Shown here: in pieces, positions 57,395 through 64,000 of the stretch
Layout of the letters: each line of letters opens with the position of its first letter
Numbering within the stretch: position 1 is the first letter of the stretch
NCBI GenBank assembly: GCA_028554645.1
Contig: JAQOOI010000079.1
Coordinates: forward strand, 806,001-870,000
Direction of reading: 5' to 3'
Origin: Omphalotus guepiniiformis
Taxonomy: Eukaryota; Basidiomycota; Agaricomycetes; Agaricales; Omphalotaceae
Length of the DNA stretch: 64,000 nt
Notes under the pieces: model-generated
What the model saw: the letters and a program-made list of their open reading frames with translations, nothing else
Told to the model about the DNA's origin: nothing
Databases searched by the model: none
Program-made: the position numbers and the translations under genes

Positions 57395-58656
57395 ATGTCC
57401 CTGGATCTCTCGCGCATCGCTGCTCCGATGGTCAACCAATCTGACTTGCCATTTCGTACGTTATCGCGGAAACATGGCGCCACTCTGGCATACACCCAAA
57501 TGCTATTACCTGAGAAACTTGTGAACGACCAAGACTATCTTGAGTATCATAGACGCGATCTTGAAACAAGGCGTTGTGGTTTGGAGAAACCTGTGATAGT
57601 ACAGCTTTGTGGAAATGACGCTGAGATGGTGGTGGCAGCAGGAAGGAAGTTGCAAGACTGTTGCGATGGCATCGGTGCGCCGCCTTCTCAACGCTTCGAC
57701 AAAAATCTAAGTTTCCTTCAAAGTCGCGTAGATTTGAATCTTGGTTGCCCTCAGGAGGCTGCTCGAGATGGCCATTATGGAGCCTACTTGCTGGGCCAAA
57801 AGGACTGGCCATTGGTGGAAGGCATTGGTAAGAGTTCAAAAGGGCCGTTCAACTTATCAGGTCAACACATTTCGTATTGTAGTATCTGCCATGTCTCACT
57901 CATTTACCGTCCCCGTCTCCACCAAATTGAGATTGTGTCAACCAGCATCAAAGACTCTCGAACTCGCTGAACGCTTGCAAGCTTGCGGTTCATCCTGGAT
58001 TACACTCCATCCTCGAACGGTCTCTGCACGACGTCGCCGACAGGGCGCTGCTGATCTTTCTGAGGTGAAAAGATTGGTAGATTCCGAGACGATTCGCGTA
58101 CCAATAATCAGCAATGGGAACGTCCGTGTCTACGATGATTTGATGCGAAATCTGCAATTCACTGGGGCTGCCGGGTTAATGGTGGGAGAAACGCTACTCG
58201 GAAATCCTTGGTGAGCGTGTAAACGTTTCCTTCTTTTACTTTGTGCATTGATCTTTCCAGCATCTTTGAAAATCAGATACCAGATCCTGTCGAAATCTCC
58301 CTCGAGTATCTCGAACTCTGCCGGCTCTATCCAGGCACTGCTACTCTGTCCACAATTCAAACTCATGTTCGACACTTCATCGATTTCCAGTGGTGTGTAT
58401 TTACTCCTTGTTCCATGTATGGACTGGTTAGATTTATGAATTACACTGCAATAGCTCTCGGCGGCCATGGTTCAACAAATTCCGTTCGGCCCTCGGGGCA
58501 TGCTCCACCATAGACGAAATCGATCATCTGGTCAGGCTGAAAGTTGAGCGATGGCGTGGCGGACGACCTCAGGACGATGGTACTGTATACTCCGAGGCTG
58601 AGTCTGACCGTAGTGAGAGCGAGGATGTGGGCCAGAATACGACGTTCGATGACTAA
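57395..58656 (+). CDS. DUS1: tRNA-dihydrouridine synthase (Dus1-like)
   Basis: Five exons (57395-57674, 57732-57827, 57883-58210, 58261-58392, 58455-58656) encode 345 residues. Start ATG gives MSLDLSRIAAPMVNQSDLPF. The TIM-barrel signature is complete: GATLAYTQMLLPEKLVNDQD, KPVIVQLCGNDAEMVVAAG, DLNLGCPQEAARDGHYGAYL (with the catalytic-loop Cys), PVSTKLRLC, WITLHPRTVSARRRRQGAAD, PIISNGNVR and GLMVGETLLGNPC. FMN-dependent Dus enzymes reduce uridines in the tRNA D-loop; the sequence suits Dus1 (positions 16/17). The C-terminus is acidic. The frame is also open upstream to 57272, but the start at 57395 is the natural one. Confidence 0.92.
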
Positions 58657-58918
58657 TATCTGAAATTTCTTGTGGATTGTAGTCTTTCAAGCGCAAGCCA
58701 TCGTAACAACACATTTATGATTTAGAACCTCCAAGTGTCTAGAGTACAGAAATGATGAATACAGCTATTTAATATTGTAGCTTCCACAAAACTGAGGCCG
58801 GTAGACTTAACCAAGATAGTCGTCCACTTCGTCCGTTTGTTCATGATAGCTAACCTCGACCTGTGTAACACCCCAGATCAGCATGATTCTTTGTGAACAC
58901 TGCACCGAGGTTCTCGTG
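58657..58918. other. Intergenic between convergent genes
   Basis: 3' flanks of the DUS and F-box genes. Nothing recognised. Confidence 0.45.
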
Positions 58919-60349
58919 TTATTTCAACCGGCATATATAGCACCCCAGATCTGAAGACGCTGCATATTGTCTCAGCGCTTCGATGCCTTTCGGACTCAAC
59001 TCGAAGTCTTGTGGGTATCCTAACGTGAAATCCTCAAGTTTTGTTACACCACGGGCCACCAATGAAGATGGAGTAGTTCTCGATCTCAGCAGCTCCAGAA
59101 GATGTCGGTAGACCGGCTTTCTTCGATAACCAAGGAAGATATCCTCGAGCTTCGGAACAAGAGGTTGCAGGTTGGCGCTGGAAGAACCGTCGTCGGCAGC
59201 TGCAATCGACATCCTTGTCAAGAACCGACGCGACAAGGTCGTGGGCGACGAAGGGGATTCCATCAAACAAAGATGAGTAAGATGGGGCATATGTTCAAGA
59301 ACTGTTATGAGATCCGAGTCTGAAATTCTCATATCTTCTAGCCAAAGATTCGTTATTGGGGGACAACCGGACAGAGATAGACACTGCCGAAAAGCCTCAG
59401 TGGGAAAATGTACGTTGTGTGAGGGGCGATTCTTGACACGTAGTGAAGTCAATTGTCGCAGCTCTACATGGTTGAAGAAAGTGTGTAAGGAAAGGTAATC
59501 GAGTGCATTGATGTACAGCATTTGCAAAGGCGAAGATACGATCCTATCCTCGTCCTCCTCCTCCGTTGCAGCAACGATACCGAACAAGTTGAGTTCGAGA
59601 AGGTCCGAAGGCCCGTGCTCCAAAAAATCGAGAACTTCTGGAATGCAGTAGTGCAAGGAGACGGCCAAGACCCGGACAGAAGACATGTCCAAGTCTGATG
59701 GCAGAGGGAGGTCACACTCGAAACCCCCAAGAGCGAGTTCTGATAGTGAAGGCATGTCTGCAACGTGAACAAGCGACGTCAACGCATCGCTTTCTGACAT
59801 ATGCGGCGAGCATTCCAATTCGAGAGATTCGAGCTGAGGAAACCCCGCCTCTTCCTGACCAAAAAGTCGCACAAAGTCCTTTGTAGGTATACGAAGTCGA
59901 GCTTTGAGCCACCGATGACGATGCGATAAAAGACTAGGGAAGATAGATGCAAAGAGGTCGTGCGGGTACGGTGTCTGGCTGGGGTAGTCACGGTCATATC
60001 TGGGAACCTGGATGGTGATCTCGAGCGGAACTTGCTTCGACCGTTCCAAGAAGAGTTCAGTGAGCAAATGAAGACGAGCAAGTCGTTCCTCAGTCATCTC
60101 CTCCCCATTTTGGAAAACGATGTAAATGCGAGACCAGAGACCTGCCAGAGAAGTAGCAATTGCTCGCCAGCGAGCACAGACAGAGCTCAGGACCAAAGAA
60201 AAAGGACTCTTGGGAGTGCATTTGTAGTGAAACTGACTCGGAAAGCCTTCCTCTTCGTTGTCTTCCTCATGACAGAACAGGAAGATTTCTGACAAGATTT
60301 CCGTTGGCAGCGAATTAGGCCTAGCCGTTCGCGTTAAATGCCTTGACAT
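58919..60349 (-). CDS. F-box / leucine-rich-repeat protein
   Basis: A single exon of 476 residues; the ATG at 60349 (MSRHLTRTARPNSLPTEILS) is the first in the frame, with 5' UTR above. The F-box follows directly: LPTEILSEIFLFCHEE, then VLSSVCARWRAIATSLAGLW. The rest is an irregular LRR-like array (PQLESLELECSPHMSESDAL, MPSLSELALGGFECDLPLPS, ITNLWLEDMRISDSDLITVL). Basidiomycetes carry hundreds of such proteins, thought to be substrate adaptors of SCF ubiquitin ligases. A TATA-like TATATAAATA on the minus strand near 60520-60530 lies about 175 bases upstream. No defect is visible. Confidence 0.85.
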   Translation of the reverse strand: MSRHLTRTARPNSLPTEILSEIFLFCHEEDNEEEGFPSQFHYKCTPKSPFSLVLSSVCARWRAIATSLAGLWSRIYIVFQNGEEMTEERLARLHLLTELFLERSKQVPLEITIQVPRYDRDYPSQTPYPHDLFASIFPSLLSHRHRWLKARLRIPTKDFVRLFGQEEAGFPQLESLELECSPHMSESDALTSLVHVADMPSLSELALGGFECDLPLPSDLDMSSVRVLAVSLHYCIPEVLDFLEHGPSDLLELNLFGIVAATEEEDEDRIVSSPLQMLYINALDYLSLHTFFNHVELRQLTSLRVKNRPSHNVHFPTEAFRQCLSLSGCPPITNLWLEDMRISDSDLITVLEHMPHLTHLCLMESPSSPTTLSRRFLTRMSIAAADDGSSSANLQPLVPKLEDIFLGYRRKPVYRHLLELLRSRTTPSSLVARGVTKLEDFTLGYPQDFELSPKGIEALRQYAASSDLGCYICRLK

Positions 60350-60815
60350 GTCCAAGTGGTGCTTAGCATTGAGCTGCAACAGTCAATCAAAAAGCTCTAC
60401 TGAGTAATGGACAGACGATACCGGTGGCAGGTGCGTTGAACTTGTTGAGCAGTACGCTCTTGTATCTTTGAGTTTTACGACGTCCGTTGAATGAATCCAA
60501 AATCTTGCACTTATCCTGGGTATTTATATAGTTTCTTGGTGGACATTGCGACCCTGGTAGTGCTGTTCTTTGTGCCCTTTGTCGTTGAAGTCCTTGAAGC
60601 TGCAACTCAAAAGCTTGAATGTTCGAAAATTCGCACGCGTTTCCTTTCACTTACATATGTACTTTTCTGACAGCCTGGTCTTCATATATAGTCTGTCAAA
60701 GTACTTTTCTTTCAACGGAAAGACAAAGATGAAGAAAGAAACTTCATCATCGCCAGTTTACAGAATTGCAAACCTCAAGGGTCCATTCAATGACAGGTGT
60801 TACACGACGAATACT
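60350..60815. other. Promoter/UTR region, no other gene
   Basis: Contains the F-box gene's presumed promoter (TATATAAATA, minus strand, near 60525) and the 3' flank of the carboxylesterase. No exon recognised. Confidence 0.45.
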
Positions 60816-61861
60816 TCAATTTGCAAGTTCTTCGCTATGGAGAATCACCGCTAGTCTCATCTTCTGATCCCACAAAGTATCCTCAGACCAGTCTATGGTC
60901 TTATCCTCCTTGAGTGCAAGAACTTGCCGCAGATTCCTAGGCTGGGCGTGTTCGGTCTCCAAATCTTTCACCTCAGTATCAATTCGACTAAGCCATTCCT
61001 TCGCCACCTCTGCCTGCTCAGGTAACAAGCTCGGAAGACGGAAATGCCACAATGCGGCATCGCCTCCGTGCGTGACGTAGCCTGCAAGTCGATAGTTTGG
61101 AAATCAGCGTTGAAACTTTTTGCGCTGTGCCCCTTCCGAGCTCACCTTCTGGACGATTCTGCTCTGGCGTCCACCGTATCTCATATCTCAACACCGGATA
61201 ACCTGCCTCGTGCAAATCTCGAGCAAGCAATCGCACCGGCAGATGCACCTGCCAGTCGCTCAATATATCCCCAAACAACCTCACACATTCTTCAGGTTTG
61301 GCATCCGCCTCCAACGTCTCGTACAACTTCATCATCCGCTCTACCATCTCCACAGGGTAATACCTCTCTAGGTTGAGCCGCACGTCGCTGGGGGTATCAA
61401 TCGTGTGTGCAATAGAATATAAATACCATTCCTCAGTGAGGTCGCCAACGATGACGCTCTTCACACCCTTCGCAAGGAGATTTGAGGCAAATTGACCTGA
61501 TCGCTGCCAGGTCATTGCATCCGGAGTCGAAGCCAACCAGCCATCATCAACGCATCCGCGGAAGGTGCCGTATTCCGTTCCCAGTCTGTCTGTTTCAACT
61601 AGGGTTTGCATTACGAGCTAGGCTCCTACTGCATATGGTTGAGCGTATTTTATGATAAAATTCACTGTTTTTGCATGTACCCAGTTAGTATGCAAAAATA
61701 CTCATTAAAGACATTAATTATCATAAAAATTTAATTCACTACTGAAGTCAAAGTCAACTCCATAATCATCAAGTACCAACTTTAATTCCTCTCTTTAAAT
61801 CTAAACATCATCCTGTCTCATAAGAGGTTTCTTAACTTTTTGCAAATGAGCTAGAAATGAG

Positions 61862-62036
61862 TCATGGAAGGCAATTCTTTTCAATGTCTTCACTCATGGC
61901 CACAAAGGATAATTCAACTAAAGCAAATTCCTCCTCACCAAGAAAGATAGTTGCCTTGTCTAAGGTCAAACCTTGATTCTTGTGAATTGTTATAGCCCAA
62001 GCCAGTGTTAGCTCTATTAGCTGTGTTATGTTCAAT
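61862..62036 (-). pseudogene. Pif1 helicase C-terminal fragment (Helitron)
   Basis: Translates as LTLAWAITIHKNQGLTLDKA followed by TIFLGEEEFALVELSFVAMS and a stop. That is the motif V/VI region of Pif1-family helicases (W-A-[IM]-T-I-H-K-[SN]-Q-G-L-T). It is not connected by an open frame to the upstream fragment. Confidence 0.8.
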
Positions 62037-62353
62037 TCAGTGTCACCCTCTAGTATTCCATTTAACTGTTAAGCAATGGGAATCCAAAGAAGATTAACTT
62101 CTTCCAGGCCTAGATTGGAGGACCTATACCAAATCTCAGCACAATGCTTGTTGTGAAGTAATGTTGCCATCTAGTATCCTTCACAATCTACAGCTATACT
62201 ACAGAAGATAGATGCTCATGCAGAGCATTTGCAGAAGAGATATACCAATCTTTCCTGACAAAGTCTCTTACATCATTCACCAGCTTATTCAAGCATTAGG
62301 GCTTTAAACTTAGAGCTACTAAATATCATAATAAGTCCACAGATCCCTTGAAA

Positions 62354-62659
62354 TCATGATTCTATCATCATCAGCCAAAAGGATCTTTTGTCAAATTTGA
62401 AATGTTCATCAGGAGAGAGATATTTCCTAGAGTGAGTTCTGCATTGCTGATAACCAGCAGAGGTAGGTTCATGATCCCTCAGACAAAGGAGCACATCTCT
62501 AAACAGCTTATGCTCTGGATTACCTCTAGATTGACAAAAGATTTGAGTCAGAGTAATACTAGATTTGGTGAAAGAATGATAAGTCTGAAAATTTCCAACT
62601 TTTGAAAGTGATAGATGACTGTTTGGCTTCTGATGAGTAATGGAGTAGAGAGGAGACAC
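62354..62659 (-). pseudogene. Pif1 helicase internal fragment (Helitron)
   Basis: Contains IFCQSRGNPEHKLFRDVLLC, LRDHEPTSAG and KYLSPDEHFKFDK. These are characteristic of the middle of fungal Helitron helicases, before the motif V/VI part. The walker motifs and Rep domain are absent. Confidence 0.7.
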
Positions 62660-64000
62660 TTCAACTGACGAGAGCTGAGCAACTTATTCTCCAAAAAGCA
62701 GAGTGAGAATATCACCTACAACTTCATCATGATTTTTTTTAGGATTTTGTCTGAGTTTTTTGAAACAATAATAAGCTGTATTGATACTATTGAATGGAAG
62801 GAACCTCTTCCCAGAACTCTCAGGGGAAAAGAGGAAAAGAAACTGATTTATTTCTACATTCTTAAATCTGCTTACAGCTGCGGCACATTAAAGCTCTGTG
62901 TTTACTTGTGTTGTGTCGAAATGTAGCGCCGCGCGCGGTGGCTGTGCAACGGATTTTGGGTCACCCCTCTACAATTGGGCTCGCTTACGCTCACCCAATA
63001 ACGTGACATATCTTCTCTGCAGGCACTTTGGAAGGATCACGAAGGGTAGCGAGAATATCGGGGTCAGCAGGATCGAGGTCCAAAGCGCGAGAAAGTGCTT
63101 CGAATTGAGGATAGAGCTCGCTGGGTGTCTTGGGTGTAAGCCTGTTAGGTTGTCAGATACAGCATAGCAGAAATTTGCGGGATCAGGCGTACACCATAGC
63201 GTTTGACATAAGGACGGCGGAGCGGAAGGGAGCTAGAATACCCTCGGGCAGGCGCGAGGCATGGTGTAGTATTTGATGCACAGAATGTGCGCCTAAATCA
63301 CAAGTCACTCTGGCTCAGTGGGGTCAGATTCGCATTCATTCTTACCAGCAGATAAACCGTAAATTTGGATGTCCTCAGGATCACCTGAACATAATGTAAT
63401 GCCGAACGTTATTTCAATTGAAATGAATACTCGTCTCACCTCCAAATGTATCAATATTCCTCTTTACCCACTCTAACGCGAGCCATTGGTCCTTGAACCC
63501 ATAATTTCCGTCCAGACGTGGTTGGCTACTAGCCAAGAAACCAAATGCCGACAAACGATAGCCTATGTTGACTCGGACTTCGGAGCGTTCGGCGGCAACG
63601 AATTGCTCTTGGCCCTTCAATCCGTGCGGAGAACCAAATTGAAGAAATCTAGGAGATAGGAAAGTTAGTGTTCGAACAAGGTTTCGGGTCACGGATTTTA
63701 CCCTCCGTGTATGTAGATCTTCACCGGAAAAGGACCTCTCTCAGTTGGGAAAGAGGGAGGTGTGACGATATTCAAGAATAGTCTAGTAACGGGAAACTCA
63801 ACGCTATTCTCTTATAATTGCAATGATTCATACGCACGGATTCTCCGTTGGCTGTCCGTATCCTACCTTATCTTCGAACGGTGTACCTATTTTCTAATGT
63901 TCAAGACTCGGAGATCCTCCGAATCGTCCGTCTGATTTGATCGCAATGTAAAAAGCTCACCTCTCGCTTGGCCGTCATTCTTGGGCTGAAAGCAATCTTC

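Larger units (their letters stand above)
61599..62998 (-). mobile_element. Degenerate Helitron-like element
   Basis: The element is 1,400 bp, read on the minus strand. It ends CTAG at 61602-61599, with a GAGC-CTA-GCTC hairpin about 11-15 bases earlier, and is followed by T. Its start (62998) is preceded by A. Insertion between A and T, a CTRR terminus, a subterminal hairpin and no target duplication are the established Helitron hallmarks. It carries two fragments of a Pif1-like helicase. The 5' end reads TTGGGTGAGCG rather than the usual TC. It is far more AT-rich than its surroundings. It lacks the Rep part, so it is non-autonomous. Confidence 0.82.
60816..64000 (-). pseudogene. Type-B carboxylesterase, split by Helitron, 5' end off window
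   Basis: Reading right to left, exons encode RVNIGYRLSAFGFLAS, GFKDQWLALEWVKRNIDTFG, DPEDIQIYGLSAGAHSVHQI (GxSxG nucleophile), LPEGILAPFRSAVLMSNAM and LRDPSKVPAEKICHVI. The exon then breaks at 62998. It resumes at 61598 with ETDRLGTEYGTFRG, WYLYSIAHTIDTPSDVRLNL, and, after a GT-AG intron (61145-61082), GYVTHGGDAALWHFRLPSLL. The stop is at 60816. Joining across the 1.4 kb insert restores one continuous frame, so the insert alone disrupts the gene. Type-B esterases hydrolyse carboxylic esters. Whether a spliced transcript still forms is unknown. Confidence 0.82.

Noticed and set aside
1..64000. tRNA or rRNA genes
   Set aside because: No cloverleaf with a B-box GGTTCGANNCC-like core in the right spacing was found by eye. 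A covariance-model scan would settle it.

Overview
The window is nuclear DNA of a filamentous basidiomycete, most likely an agaricomycete. Genes are dense, on both strands, and broken by many introns of about 50-90 bases. Several products belong to families I know mainly from Agaricomycetes: an HNH-domain protein, an S41-like protease with an N-G-R-C-A-S-S-C active-site segment, WW-like membrane proteins and an F-box/LRR protein. Exons were assembled by hand from donor/acceptor signals, reading-frame continuity and remembered family sequences, so exon edges of large genes are approximate.

Layout. 1-2145: simple repeats, then a secreted cysteine-rich protein. 2694-8293: oligosaccharyltransferase subunit Swp1, a very large acidic disordered protein, and mitochondrial pyruvate carrier MPC2 with a decayed duplicate of its first exon. 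9044-12623: zinc alcohol dehydrogenase, a gene-poor 2 kb, and a small cysteine/histidine-rich protein. 13916-17791: a secreted isochorismatase-like hydrolase tail to tail with a secreted six-hairpin glycosidase-like protein. 18264-22561: coatomer alpha. 22562-24092: little, perhaps a gene relic. 24093-26054 and 38595-41990: two paralogous WW-like membrane proteins. Between them lie a gene-poor, duplicated and transposon-rich stretch and a flavin monooxygenase (35719-38298). 42207-49453: proteasome subunit Rpn3, divergent from complex I assembly factor NDUFAF2, then a very intron-rich GH15 protein. 49980-58656: HNH protein, XPG-like nuclease, S41-like protease, tRNA dihydrouridine synthase. 58919-64000: F-box/LRR protein and a type-B carboxylesterase that runs off the window and is interrupted by a degenerate Helitron.

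Most genes are ordinary housekeeping (secretory pathway: Swp1, alpha-COP; mitochondrion: MPC2, NDUFAF2; proteasome: Rpn3; tRNA modification: Dus) or secreted/metabolic enzymes. No biosynthetic cluster is evident.

The most interesting observations are these. (1) Five introns in four conserved genes keep the frame only if spliced at non-GT-AG borders, and each border lies inside a 4-6 bp direct repeat shared by the two ends. (2) A complete-looking 3 kb PIF/Harbinger-type element with 29 bp perfect terminal inverted repeats carries a transposase and a SANT/Myb-like gene. It sits in the upstream region of one of two tandem copies of an undescribed small four-exon gene, and the other copy preserves the empty site. 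(3) A 1.4 kb Helitron remnant splits a carboxylesterase exon exactly between A and T. (4) Microexons of 4 and 8 bases occur in conserved enzymes.
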